From the NCBI RefSeq assembly GCF_958979055.1, contig NC_084886.1:52621102-52685101 (forward strand): a stretch of DNA of 64,000 nt. Direction: 5' to 3'. The position numbers and the translations under genes were made by a program. Positions 53,276 to 64,000 of this stretch are shown here, piece after piece. Numbering within the stretch: position 1 is the first letter of the stretch; each line of letters begins with the position of its first letter. Under the pieces are notes generated by a model. It was not told the origin of the DNA. It saw nothing but the letters and a program-made list of their open reading frames with translations, and did no database searches. Origin of the DNA: Alnus glutinosa (lineage: Eukaryota > Streptophyta > Magnoliopsida > Fagales > Betulaceae).

Positions 53276-54378
53276 AAAAATATATATGCAAATCTAATTT
53301 GAATAAGCTTGAAATTGATAGATTTCAAAGGACACTTTCTTAGTCCAAAATAAACATTTGTGTCATAAATAAATTAAACTGTGTTAAGCGTTAAAGTATG
53401 AACTAAATGATTAAATTCATCATTTTTTATTAGAACTTTTGAGATAACTGATGATTTAATATAGTATTAAAGTAAAAGTTATGAATTTGAACCTTAATTC
53501 TATAATTTTCTTTTTTATCAGCTTAAACTTTTATCACTAACTGTAAATACTATATCCACCTATTTCCAAACATAATTTTGACCATATCCCGTTAATTGAA
53601 ATTATCTATCAATGAAGTCTAATTACCCGTGCTTAGAGCATATTCACCCGCCTAGCCAAAGGTTATTTTGGCTAGCCGAGATGTAAATTTAATGAAAAAT
53701 CACCTACATTCGGCTAGTTACTTTAACAAAAAGAAATTGGTGGGCTTTGATGAGCACTATACACCGATCAAATGCAAATCAAAATAAAAAATAAAAACAT
53801 TTTTTTAATCCTATCATTCTTTCTCCTTTCAATAAAGAAGGAATAAAAAGAATAAACAAATCATTGAGAACTAATATTTAAATAAAATAATGAAAACAAA
53901 TAGTTAAAATAGATAACGTATGAAATAAATACTTTTAAAAAAAATAAGGTAGTTAAAATAAAAATAAAGAGGTAATTTTTTAGTTAAAATAGAGAGAAAA
54001 AAAAATGTTGATAAAATGTGAATGCCATTATGCCATCATGGGATAGCTGGCTAAAGCAACCCTCTGTTCTCAGAGGTGCGTGTGGCATGCTGTGGTTGGT
54101 GAATGTCAAATTGGATTTCTGCTATTTCAGCTCCATCAAGAGTCCAAGACAATCTCCATGTAATAAATTGTGCTTCCCAAGGGCAGATATTTGTCTATTT
54201 GCAAAAAAAATAGAACCTCAAAATTCCACCCAAAATAAATCAAAAAACAACAAATTAAATATCTCATGACACAAACCCAACACCATTCACTTATTTTTTT
54301 GGATAAGATATCTAGCAACAAGTACACACAAACATATACTGTGTAATGAAAAGTTCATAACATAGCCAGGAAGCAGCC
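53276..54378. other. Intergenic region upstream of PAM68-like, no gene seen
   Basis: It contains a TRIM-family fragment at about 53390-53515. A possible MITE edge lies at about 53637 (GAGCATATTCACCCGCCTAGCCAAAGG). The rest is AT-rich DNA and the probable promoter of the following gene. Confidence 0.4.
53390..53515 (+). mobile_element. TRIM-like LTR fragment
   Basis: This is one LTR of the family at 35578 (GAACTAAATGATTAAATTCATC to TGATGATTTAATA), followed by the start of its interior (AAAGTTATGAATTTGAACC). It is degraded. Confidence 0.5.
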
Positions 54379-54918
54379 ATGAAAACCCTGATCACTTGTT
54401 CCTCTGAACCATTTCTCTACCTTTCAAAGCCTTCTCCATGGAAGCCCAAAAGCCCAAACCTCCACCCGACAACCATGCTAAACCTAAAACAGCCCACAAG
54501 CATACTCAAACCACATGCCAGTGGCAAAGGTTTTACAGGTACTGCTCCTGCCACCATAAAAGGAACAAACACTAGCAAAAATTCCAACAAAACCAGCAAC
54601 AATGACGATGAAGAAATCCCACAAGTCGTGTTCAACAGAATTGCAGTGAGAGTCTTGGCTTTTGTGGTGGTGCCTATGGCCCTCGGCTTAGCATTTTTGC
54701 ACATTTTTGGTGTGATTAAGGAGCAGCATCTGTGGAATGTGCCATTATGGCTCCCTTTGCTGACAACCTTTCTGACTTTCGGGGCATCAACGATGGGCAT
54801 TGCCTATGGAGCACTGTCTACAAGTTGGGACGAAGAGAGGAAAGGTTCAATTCTTGGATTTGAAGAGGCTCAAAAGAATTGGGTTGAGATGTGGAGGGAG
54901 GAGGATATGGGCGCATGA
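54379..54918 (+). CDS. PAM68-like chloroplast membrane protein
   Basis: Single-exon gene, 179 residues. The first 70 or so residues are Ser/Thr/Lys/Pro-rich and almost free of acidic residues, as expected of a plastid transit peptide. A short acidic stretch (NNDDEEIPQVVFNRI, about 74-88) precedes the PAM68 (DUF3464) domain with two membrane helices (about 88-113, VLAFVVVPMALGLAF; about 122-144, LWLPLLTTFLTFGAST) and the conserved YGALSTSWDEER, ending FEEAQKNWVEMWRE. PAM68 proteins assist assembly of thylakoid complexes. PAM68 acts on photosystem II, and the PAM68-like protein (as I recall, At5g52780) is needed for the chloroplast NDH complex. Its neighbours here favour the PAM68L orthologue. 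No defects are seen. Confidence 0.9.
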   Translation: MKTLITCSSEPFLYLSKPSPWKPKSPNLHPTTMLNLKQPTSILKPHASGKGFTGTAPATIKGTNTSKNSNKTSNNDDEEIPQVVFNRIAVRVLAFVVVPMALGLAFLHIFGVIKEQHLWNVPLWLPLLTTFLTFGASTMGIAYGALSTSWDEERKGSILGFEEAQKNWVEMWREEDMGA

Positions 54919-55379
54919 GGTGATCTCACGTGCCACTCACGCGCTTTACCTTCCTTTCAATTGTGAAATACTAGCTAGAGGAATGCTACTCTTCAGTCAT
55001 TTAAAATACATCATATTAGCCCATATGAAATTAGTTTGAAGAATAAGATTACTCTGCTAGTAATATTTTCAAGTAGGACCTATGCGTAGTCAAAATCAAA
55101 GGTAAATATAATTTGATTTTTTTTTTTTTTTTCTTATTTTTGGGGTGCTGTATGAGTGGATCTTTTTCTTCTCAGCGATAAGTATGGGACCATAAGCTAT
55201 CTTGAAGCAAAGATGTTGTTAATGAATGTCTTTCTTGAGTGCACTTTCTTTTTTAATCTTAACTGTTACATATGACCTTTTTTTTTCTTTTCTCTTTTTG
55301 AGAAAATAATAATTTCATTTAATCTTAAATCTTTCACTTGCTCCGTAAGTACAATATGCTTGATGATCATAGGGCAATC
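54919..55379. other. 3' flank of the PAM68-like gene, no gene seen
   Basis: AT-rich DNA with a T-run at about 55119-55131 and nothing else recognisable. Confidence 0.4.
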
Positions 55380-55626
55380 CTCCACTCATACTTCATCTAT
55401 CAATTGAGAAAGAGCAAATTTTGCCGTACAATAAGTCGTCTTATTCGCATCCCTTTTGACATGTTGAAAACAAAGATAATCTAAGCTAGAAAGAATAAGC
55501 TTTATATATGAGATTAACAGTCCACAACCACTCACACAGGGGCCTTCTTTCTTCAACTCTAAAATGACACTTAGAGAGTCCCCTTCGAAAAGCACATGTT
55601 GATAACTGTTGATGTCAAATTTCAAA
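55380..55626 (-). mobile_element. LINE-derived RNase H remnant, cut by the Tat element
   Basis: The minus strand reads an RVT_3-type RNase H fragment: HVLFEGDSLSVILELKK, then DYLCFQHVKRDANKTTYCTA and KFALSQLIDEV before a stop. It differs clearly from the remnant in PrimPol intron 13. Its upstream part is interrupted at 55626, exactly where the LTR begins, so the LTR element inserted into it later. Confidence 0.72.
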
Positions 55627-56170
55627 TGTAACACGTGTCAGCTCCTGGTGCTCCCGGACCTCGAACAATTAGACCAGAAGCCTGAGAGCAACTTTCTCCA
55701 AGTCCTGCAAAACAAAAGGATCGGCGGGGTTTCCGGCCAAATTCCCTCCGACGATCAAGTTAGTAGGAGTTTTTAGTATGAAGGATGGAAAATCTTCTTT
55801 GGGTTATATCACCTGAAAATATAATGTTGTTGTTTTTATTCCCTCATTTGTTCTTTATTGTCCCCTTTTTCCCTTAGTCCGTACGACCATTTATTACTCT
55901 GAGATGCTTATCTTTTACTCATTAATGCCCTTCAGCCGTTCCAAATGGTCACCTCACGCCGCAGTTCATGCTTTCCTGTATGGCGGCGGGTGTCTTTGAC
56001 CCGATGGACCACTGCTTTCCTATGAAGTGATTTCACCCATTAATGCCCTCATTTAATATTTCACTGTTCCGCCTTTCTTCTCCGGACTCTCAGTGTCATT
56101 GTCGTCGGACTCTGCCCTTGTCCGAGGTCACCAAAAATTCTCTTTTTAATTCATGTAAATTTCCCTAACA
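55627..56170 (-). repeat. 3' LTR of the Tat element
   Basis: On the minus strand it begins TGTTAGGGAAATTTACATG and ends TGACACGTGTTACA, a normal TG...CA LTR of about 544 bp. It is followed upstream by the purine-rich GAATTCGGGGGGTAAT. The matching 5' LTR is beyond the window, so the borders rest on these ends and on the disrupted LINE remnant. Confidence 0.7.
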
Positions 56171-56186
56171 ATTACCCCCCGAATTC
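56171..56186 (-). promoter_or_regulatory. Polypurine tract of the Tat element
   Basis: The minus strand reads GAATTCGGGGGGTAAT immediately upstream of the 3' LTR. Confidence 0.6.
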
Positions 56187-56642
56187 TCTCTCCTTTTCCA
56201 TAAGGAGACGGGAATTCCGGCGATGCCCGTCGAAATGCTGAGAGGCCGGACCCTACATTGGTCTGTCTTTGACGCTTGGGTTTTGAGAATGAGGATCTTA
56301 GTGTCGCAATTTCAGGCAGTGGGTACCGGACATCCCAATTACTTGTGGGTGTCATCTTTATTCTCCCTTGGTATGGGGAAGCGAAGTGTCTGTCCACGGC
56401 CCTGCTTTAAAGCTGATATCTATAACCCGTCTACCATGGGTGAATTTCAATCGTCTTAAACGGACGGCCGTTGGAATGCTTTCGTGCTGGTTAATGGTGC
56501 CCAGCCTTTAAGTGTGGGGTTCCTAAAATAAGTAATTATTCAATGACTGAAGTGCACCTTTTCGGTTACCGTGCTGACAGTATGAACGCTCGCCGCCATT
56601 AGTCAGACAGTCGCGTCCTCTCACCTTCCAGGGGCTGTCAGC

Positions 56643-56659
56643 CTTATTATAAATATCTC
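56643..56659 (+). promoter_or_regulatory. TATA-like promoter of the Tat antisense gene
   Basis: CTTATTATAAATATCTC lies about 95 bases upstream of the ATG at 56750 on the plus strand. It is a good plant TATA match in an otherwise GC-rich stretch and suggests the antisense gene has its own promoter. Confidence 0.5.
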
Positions 56660-56749
56660 CTGTTGACATCGACTCCGACCATCCTTTCCATCGTTTATTC
56701 TGCTTTCGTCTTTTTCTTCCTCAGCTCCACTAGCTCTTTCGATCACCAA

Positions 56750-59700
56750 ATGACTATCACTCGCAGAGGAGATTCAATGGTTAGGGGCCACGCGGCTACT
56801 TCCAGCGAACCGGTTCCTTTGGCCATTGTGCCACCTCCGGTTACAAGACCCGGGGCCGTTCGTTTGGTGCCGCCGGAAGACTGGCTAGAGTCGACTTGGC
56901 TGGCGAATCATGAATCGGTCCTCCGGAGGGCCTACGACATCGGCCCATCCGTCAACGTTTTCTTCCAAGAGCCCAGATCGCTGGGTATAGCCGGTGGCGA
57001 GGTCACCCTGACAGAGCGCATGCTCATGGCTGGCGTACGGCTTCCGTTTCCGAAGATCGTTCGCGAAGTGTGTGCGTTCCTTGGGGTGGCCCCCGGTCAG
57101 ATAGCGCCGAACGGCTGGAGGTATGTAGTGGCGTCGTCTATACTATGGCGGCTGGTCCTCGAAACTGAGATGGACGCCGCTCAGTTCTTCAGCATATACC
57201 GTCCGTCTACCAAGGACGGGGCCGTCGAATTGCGGGTGCGCCAGGATCCGATATTCATTCACCTGGACCAGCGCAAGTACGGGAATAATAAAGGCTGGAG
57301 AGAGCAGTTTTTCCGGGTCTCCGGGGAATGGGAATGCCCTTCCCAGTCAGTTATTCCGGACTCCGAACGAGTGCCCAGAGAATGGAGGCCGCTGGTCGAC
57401 GACCTACGGATCCCACCCCGTCTGAGTATAGCCAAGGTCAAAGAGGTCAACACCATGCTCTCCTTCTCGGCTAGGGCGGGCCAGTCGTCGATCGACTACG
57501 AGAATCTCGTTTCAGTTCAAAGCCTGAACGAGTGCTTCGGGTACCGAATCCCGGAGCAAAAAGTGATCTTGGACAAGCGGGGGACCCCGATCACCGGATG
57601 GTCCGTAACGACTAGTAGGCCCATTCCGGGTAAGGTTCCGAGGAAGGTAGCCCCCAAAGGGAGTACGTCTGGGCGGCCGGCCGTTAGGTCTCCCCGGAGA
57701 ACACGCGCCTTAAAGGCTCAACAAACACAGGTTCTGGTTTCCCGGGGCCCTGAGGTCCTTCCAGACAGGTCATCTTCTGGCTCATCAATCGGCTCCGATG
57801 ACTCCATTATGAGGGAGATTGACGAAGTGGCCGATGCCGCGTTCGAGGAAGAGGAGGGGAATTCTTCCCCAACCGTAAAGATCCTTCCCCAAGACCCCCG
57901 GACGGGTCCCTCTTCCCCCGGCTTGAGCGCCCGCTCGCCCCCCATTTCTTTTGAGGATACCGTCGAAGAAGTGGTCACGGCAGCTGTTCCCATCGAGGCG
58001 GCTGAGCGTCCTACTGTTTCTCCGACCGATTCCAACCTTCCTCCACGGCCTGCAGTGGGCTCGGTTGCGCCACATGAGGTGCCCTCAATTCAGCAGAAAG
58101 GGAAGAGGGTCGCTACGGGGGCCGATGAGGGCCCCGAGCCCAAAAAACCTCGAGCCCAGCAAGACAGTGGGTTCATGGTCGGCCGGATTCTAGCTATGGC
58201 CAAGATTTACGCTCCTCCGAGTAGCCAGAACCCCCCGATTGCTGTGTCCCTTCCTGCGCCCACCGCGCCGGAATCCCCTCCGGCCGATTCCGTTGCCTGT
58301 CCGGAGCTCGAACCGACCCCCGGAGTTGAGGTCGTTGTCGAGGTAGAAGTTCCGCCTAGTGGGTCACCAATCCATCCGCCACTGAGGGAAGAACCAGACA
58401 CTTTTTCCCAGGAGTTCGACAAATTACAAGAAGAAGTGGCCTCCGAGAGGGAGGCACTCGAGCGGGGTTCGACCATATTTGCTTCGCCCTCCAGGCCTGA
58501 GTCTCCGGTCCCGATTCCGGACCACGCGGTCCCCCAAGCTTCAACCTCCGTGCTTCCGGACGCCTCTGCGGCTGCCGGGCGACGGCAGGACTTCCGAACC
58601 GACGAGCTGGCGGGATGTCCCCTGGAAGCTCTGAGCTCCCTGGTCTCTCCGGACTACAGTCCCTTATTCGGACAACTCCCAGTGGAAAGCTACGCCGAAC
58701 AACTTACCGGAAAGATCCTTCAGGTATGTGATCCCGACAATATTTATTTGGGTTAAGATGGTCTGCCATTCTCACTCTCTTACTGACACCTTATTTCTGT
58801 TTAGTTCGCCGTGGACGTTGCAACCTCCTGGAGGAGCATTCGCGATCCTGAGCAAGACCAACGGGAATCCGTTCGATCACTGGAGGCTCGCGTGAAGGAG
58901 TTGGAAGAGGAATCCAAGGGGCAAAGGAGGGCTTTGGCCGAGTCCGAAAAGCACCGGCTGAGATTTCAGAAGCTGTCCGAGCTCCGGGGAAGCACGCTAC
59001 AGACCATTCTGGACAGCTGCGAGAGGATGGTCAGCGACATGGGGGCTCTAGAGAACAACTTATCCGCAGCCCAAGCTCGGCTGAAAGACGCACTCTCCGA
59101 GAAGGCCAAACTCGAGGCCACACTGGAGGTCGAGCTTCAATCCTCCGGCTCTTTGCGGGCGACCATCCAGTCCCTACAGGCCGAGAATTCGGCCTTGAAA
59201 TCCGACCTTCAATCAACCTTGGCGGCCAAAGATCAAGCCTTGCTAGACAAAGAAGAGCTCGCCGGGGAAAGGGATCAAGCGTTGTCCGAGAAGGGCATAG
59301 CGCTCACTGCCAGAGACCGGGCCAGGTCGGACCTCGAACAGGCCCTTGCCGACAAAAAACAATCTATCGACCTTCAGATCAACGCGTTTCAGGATAGGAG
59401 AGAAGTAATAGAAAGAATGGAAGAGCTTCATCTCCAGGTGGTTGAGCTGACGAGGGAGCTCTCGAGGGTTCCGGAGCTTCGAGACACCACATGGGCCGTG
59501 GGCTTCAATTGGGGCTTCGAGTACTACAGAGGTGTCGCTAGAAACGCCCCCGCCGGTGATGAATCCTTCAAGGATCTCGACATCAGCACCATCCAGATAC
59601 CGGACGAGGCTTTGGAGACCATGGCTAGGCTGGGAGTTGACCAGTTCCCTCACGTAACCGACTGGAGTCAAAAAGCCCCCGAACCTGTTCCCGGAGGGGA

Positions 59701-59803
59701 TTCGGAGTCAGGGTCCACTTCATCTACGTCCGAGATCGCACAGTCTTCGGAGAGAGGGGAAGAAGGGGCTCCTTCCTCTAGCCGCGCGCCCGGCGATCAA
59801 TGA
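56750..59803 (+). CDS. Antisense gene of the Tat element (gypsy-type transposon domain plus coiled coil)
   Basis: Two long open stretches on the strand opposite to pol, 56750-58721 and 58805-59803, are separated by a typical GT-AG intron of 83 bp (donor CAG/GTATGTG, acceptor TGTTTAG). The first ATG (MTITRRGDSMVRG) is used; the frame upstream has only a TTG. The N-terminal domain (YDIGPSVNVFFQEPR to FLGVAPGQIAPNGWRYVV) matches the plant putative gypsy-type transposon domain (PF04195 by my recollection). A Ser/Pro-rich disordered middle follows. The second part is a long heptad coiled coil (SLEARVKELEEESKGQRRAL and onwards) ending EEGAPSSSRAPGDQ. GC content is much higher than in the host genes. 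Antisense frames between pol and the 3' LTR are known in Grande-like Tat elements; the function is unknown. Confidence 0.8.
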
Positions 59804-60822
59804 TGACTCCCCCCCCTCTCTCTTCTTTTTTGAAAACATTGATGTATTATTTTACTTTATCATTTTTCAATGAAAGGGGATTCGTACGCCTTATTTATTG
59901 CTGCCATTAATATCTATCTCCTCTGACCTTGCTCCATTGATGGCTACCGGCCAGAATTCACTCCCAATTCAGCTTTTTAGAGTTAGGTGTACCTGCCCTT
60001 GCAAGGATCACGAGAGCATTAAACAACTTCAAGCGTGTATATATATGTGTTTCCAGACCTCCCCTAACTATCATATTCTCATTTTAAATTCCAATACTCG
60101 CTTTCTCTGGTCTGGGTCGTGATGTCCTTGCAATTCCAGCACTTAGACCCAGGGATAAGAGCGCATCATTTTCGTGCTTTGGTCCCCAATTCAAGCATCT
60201 TAACTCACCTAGAGGCGTGATCTTCGGCTTTACCGAGTAAGGGAGGCGCGATCTCCGGCTTTATGCCGGAGATATTCCACTGCTCGTCATGCCCGGTTGG
60301 GAGTCGCCGGTCCTTATTGCGAGTTCCTCTCGTCGTCGGCCATGGCGTCGAGTGGACCCCATCGTCCGACTCCCCACCACTCTCCAACTTTACATTGGGC
60401 ACGGCGTCGGGCGAATGGGAACCCAGCTATTCAAAGGCTCGAGGCCGATGACCGGTTGCCACACAAAGCCTGCCCTCATGCTCACCAGCTAAAATATTTT
60501 ACAATATGTAACTGTATATTTTGTCAATAAGCATATTCTTTTTCTGTCTCAAAATATTCCCTTTCAAGGTTATTCTCATGTTATTCTTGAGCACTTACTT
60601 TTACCTTTAATTGCTGTAACCAAACAAAAGTGTAGTGCTTGCGGGGTTGCGTAGCTCGACCCCTTGCGTAGCTCGACCCCTAGCTCTCCCTCTCCCTGCT
60701 CCCCCCAAATCCCTGCGTTCCCGGTGTAAGGGAAGGGAGGGATTTTGTATTGCAGATAGGTGAGTTTACTGTGTGGAAAATAAGAGTTTGTGATTAGGTG
60801 GCTAAGCCCATTCCAACTTATA

Positions 60823-61185
60823 GTCCGAAACCCAGGGGGGGTAAGTGCAAGATTGGATACCCCCTCCACCCCCCTGTCCGAAACCCAGGGGGGGGCCTAG
60901 TCCGAGATCGGACATCCTCCCGTTTTTTCCTCTATTAAGGGCGGATTCCTCTCCACCCCCCTGTCCGACACCCAGGGGAGGGCCTAGTCCGAGATCGAAC
61001 ATCCTCCCGTTTTTTCCCCTATTAAGGGCGGATTCCTCTCCACCCCCCTGTCCGACACCTAGGGGAGGGCCTAGTCCGAGATCGGACATCCTCCCGTTTT
61101 TTCCCCTATTAAGGGCGGGTTCCTCTCCACCCCCCTGTCCGACACCCAGGGGAGGGCCTAGTCCGAGATCGGACGTAATTGCTCT
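60823..61185. repeat. 87-bp tandem repeat in the 3' part of the Tat element
   Basis: Units starting TCCGAAACCCAGGGG or TCCGACACCCAGGGG recur at about 60876, 60963, 61051 and 61138, a spacing of about 87 bp. A partial unit lies at about 60823. Each unit contains CCTAGTCCGAGATCGGAC and CTATTAAGGGCGGATTCCTC. Tandem arrays downstream of pol are a known trait of Tat elements and can seed satellites. Confidence 0.88.
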
Positions 61186-61380
61186 CATTGTTGTAGAGAT
61201 GGAATAACTACTTTACAAGGATGTATAATTTCAAAAATAATACTTTTTAAGATGATCTACATTCCAAGCCCTCGGCATTGTTTTTCCTTGTCCTGTGGTC
61301 AGGCGGTAGGCCCCATTTTTGCTGGAACTGACTATTCGGTATGGCCCCTCCCATTTTGGGCCCAATTTCCCATCAGCCGG

Positions 61381-63933
61381 CTATTTAGTCATCAGGTTCA
61401 CCTTTCGTAGGACCCAGTCACCAACCCCGAACGACCGAGGCTTCACCTTCTCATCATAATACTTTGCTACTCGGCTTTGACATGCTGTGGACGCTACACG
61501 GGCATCTTCGCGCCTTTCCTGCAGCAAATCCAGTTCCAGATTTATCCCTTCTTCGTTCAATCCCGGATTATAGTGGGCCACCCTAAAGCTTGGTGACCCC
61601 ACTTCCACGGGGAGTACTGCTTCCATTCCATAAGTTAGAGCGAAGGGGGTCTCCCCTGTAGCAGTTTTGACAGTAGTTCGATAGGACCAGAGCACTTCGG
61701 GGAGATACTCGACCCAAGCTCCTTTTTTGGGGCCGAGCTTCTTCTTCAATATTTGGATCAGTGTCTTGTTGGTGGCCTCAACTTGACCATTAGACTTGGG
61801 GAACACGGGGGTCGAGAAGCTTTTTCTTATGCCCAGCTCGGCACACCATTCTCGGAAGCGATCACAATCAAATTGCTTTCCATTATCGGTCACCATGGCG
61901 TACGGGATACCGAATCTGCATATCACAGACTTTCAGAGGAACTTTATAACATTTTCCGTGGTTATTGTGGCTAGCGCCTCAGCCTCGGCCCACTTAGTGA
62001 AGTAGTCGACCGCAACCACAATGAACTTTCGATTTCCCTTGCCCGACGGCATGGGTCCGACGATGTCAACTCCCCATTTTGCAAACGGCCACGGCGAAGT
62101 AATTGAATGAAGATATTCCGGGGGGCTATTCGACAAACGGGCGAATCTCTGGCATGCATCACACGCTCTCACCATCTCCTTTGCGTCTTTGATCATTGTC
62201 GGCCAATAATACCCAGCTCTCACAACTTTGTTCGCCAACGCCTTCGCTCCCGAATAGTTTCCACACACACCATGGTGTACTTCCCTCAAGACATAGTTCG
62301 TATCTTCATTCGGCAAGCACTTCAACAGGGGTAGGGAGTACCCCCGTCTATAAAGTACCCCCCTGACCAGAACATAGCGAGCCGAACTCCGGACGACCTT
62401 CTGCGCTTCCGCTTTTTCTGGGGGAAGTTCTCCCGTCTTCAAGTACCGCACGATTTCTGCTCCCCACTCAGGCTCTGTTTCATTCAACTGCATCACCTCT
62501 GCATCTGCCAATATCGTTGGGGAGGCTTTAACCAAAATCTTGTAGCCTCTTACGGTCATTGCCGGGTCTGTACCCGAGCCAATACGCGAAAGGGCATCCG
62601 CCAGAATATTTTCTTCCCTGGGGACTTTGGTTAGAACAATCTTATCAAAGTAACGGTGGAATTGGCGTACCTTGTTTAAGTACTGTAGCATCTTCGCCCC
62701 TTGAGCAGCATAGCTCCCGTTCACTTGTTCAACTACCACACGTGAGTCGCTCCTGATCTCTAGATTCGTTATTCCCATTTCCCGGGCAATCTCCATGGCT
62801 GAGAGGACGGCCTCATATTCAGCTTCATTGTTGGTCGCGGGAAATCCGAACTTGAGGGCATACCGAAACTCTTCCCGATTGGGACCCCGGAAAACTATCC
62901 CGGATCCACATCTCCCCGCAGCCGACGAGCCGTCTACACAGGCTATCCAGGTTGAGTCCTTTGGTAACTCCTCCACTCCTAGCGCCTCATTCATCTCTAC
63001 TACAAAATCTGCCAGAGTCTGTCCCTTCACTGCCGTCCGGGGATGATATTCAATATCATATTGCCCCAATTCAATTGCCCAATTGACCAATCTTCCTGAT
63101 AAATCCGGTTTCTGCAATATCTTTCGGAGGGGATATTCTGTTAACACCCGAACGGCATGTGCTTGGAAGTAGGGCCTCAACCTTCGCGCCGAGATTACAA
63201 GGGCGTATGCCAACCTCTCTATGCGGGGGTATCGTTCCTCCGCACCATGCAGAACCTTGCTCGTGAAATATACCGGCTTCTGCCTACCAGACTCCTCTCT
63301 TACTAGCACCGAGCTAACTGCAGTCTGCGAAACCGCGAGATATAAGTAGAGGATCTCTCCTTCCATCGGGCGACTCAGGAGCGGGGGATTAACTAAATAC
63401 GCCTTCAATTCCGCGAAGGCTTGCTCACATTCTTCCGTCCAGCTAAAGGCTTTTTTCAGGACCTTAAAGAACGGCAGGCATTTATCCGAGGACCGGGAAA
63501 CAAAACGATTCAATGTTGCTAACCTTCCCGTCAACCGCTGCAGCTGTTTCGTTGTCCGGGGGGATGGCATTTCCAGAATTGCCCTCACCTTGTCAAGATT
63601 TGCCTCGATTCCCCTCTGCGACACCATGAATGCTAGGAATTTTCCGGAATCAACACCAAATGCGCACTTCTGCGGGTTCAATTTCATGTGGTATTTGCGC
63701 AGCGTATCAAACGTCTCCGCCAGGTCCGCGACATGATTACCCGAGGTCAGACTCTTAACCAGCATGTCATCTACATACACTTCCATGTTCCGTCCGATCT
63801 GGGCCTCAAACATCTTATTCACAAGCCTCTGATAAGTGGCCCCAGCATTCTTTAGTCCGAACGGCATTACTTTGTAGCAATATAATCCCCGATCGGTAGT
63901 GAAAGAGGTTTTTTCCTGGTCAGGCTCTGCCAT
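61381..63933 (-). pseudogene. pol region of the Tat element (RT, RNase H, second RNase H, integrase), broken
   Basis: In order on the minus strand: reverse transcriptase with YVDDMLVKS; RNase H (YFTSKVLHGAEERYPRIE region); the additional archaeal-type RNase H (WIACVDGSSAAGRCGSGIVF, TNNEAEYEAVLSAMEIA, REENILADALSRI); integrase with zinc finger (EVHHGVCGNYSG, CDACQRFA) and core (VTDNGKQFD, FPKSNGQVEATNKT). It is broken in a few places, while most of it stays open. Gag, protease and the start of RT are outside the window or lost. Confidence 0.85.
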
Positions 63934-64000
63934 TCGTATCTAATTGTAACCGGAGAAAGCATCCATAAAGCTCAGCACTTCATGTCCCGCCGTCGAGTCT

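Larger units (their letters stand above)
55627..64000 (-). mobile_element. Tat-type Ty3/gypsy element, broken, 5' part outside window
   Basis: Read on the minus strand from the right edge, the element shows part of pol (about 61381-64000), a tandem-repeat region, a gene on the opposite strand, a polypurine tract and the 3' LTR at 55627-56170. Pol has the second, archaeal-type RNase H between the first RNase H and integrase, a hallmark of the Tat lineage (Grande/Retand/Ogre group). The antisense gene and 3' tandem repeats fit that lineage too. Pol carries a few breaks in the visible part, so the copy is dead, though the frames are long and the decay is moderate. Its age cannot be judged because the other LTR lies outside. 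Confidence 0.85.

Noticed and set aside
58207-58476. Frames opposite the Tat antisense gene
   Set aside because: Shadows in high-GC coding DNA; no domain.
60823-61185. CRISPR-like array
   Set aside because: The units are contiguous 87-bp tandem copies without unique spacers, in a plant retroelement.
60845-61207. Proline-rich repeat protein on either strand
   Set aside because: Both frames are simply translations of the 87-bp tandem array of the Tat element.

Overview
This window looks like nuclear DNA of a dicot plant, probably a woody rosid. The genes have many short GT-AG introns, the intergenic DNA is AT-rich, and small plant transposons are everywhere (MULE-, hAT- and Harbinger-type MITEs, a SINE, a Helitron, TRIMs) beside two kinds of Ty3/gypsy element. 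No prokaryotic, organellar or viral-genome signal is present. The species cannot be fixed from the sequence alone.

Layout. 1-7.6 kb: an LRR receptor-like-protein (RLP) fragment at the left edge, a truncated copy of the neighbouring SARD4 gene, a MULE-type MITE and a nearly full-length RLP gene split by one frameshift, all genes on the minus strand. 7.6-21.5 kb, minus strand: SARD4 (pipecolate biosynthesis), then a 14-exon PrimPol gene (621 codons, exons worked out here). Intron 6 of PrimPol holds a young, whole-looking chromodomain Ty3/gypsy element and intron 13 holds a LINE RNase H remnant. 21.5-27 kb: two MITEs and, on the plus strand, a five-exon plastid aminotransferase-fold gene (ADC lyase / D-amino-acid transaminase). 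29.8-52.6 kb, plus strand: three tandem DUF21-CBS (CNNM/MGR type) membrane-protein genes, called A, B and C here. A and B are close duplicates; C is nearer the family norm. 54.4-54.9 kb: a single-exon PAM68-like thylakoid protein gene. 55.4-64 kb: a LINE remnant interrupted by the 3' portion of a broken Tat-type Ty3/gypsy element, which carries a separate spliced gene on the opposite strand and an 87-bp tandem repeat.

From memory, PAM68-like, DUF21-CBS, PrimPol and SARD4 are consecutive genes in Arabidopsis (At5g52780 to At5g52810). The window therefore appears to be an old conserved block that has been widened by triplication of the DUF21 gene, by an ADCL-like gene between DUF21 and PrimPol, and by transposons. 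The genes do not form one pathway: pipecolate-based immunity (SARD4), damage-tolerant DNA priming (PrimPol), plastid folate or D-amino-acid metabolism (ADCL), divalent-cation transport (DUF21-CBS) and thylakoid complex assembly (PAM68-like). The least ordinary signals are the divergent core motifs and the lost intron in the DUF21 cluster, the sense-oriented young retroelement inside PrimPol, and the antisense gene of the Tat element.
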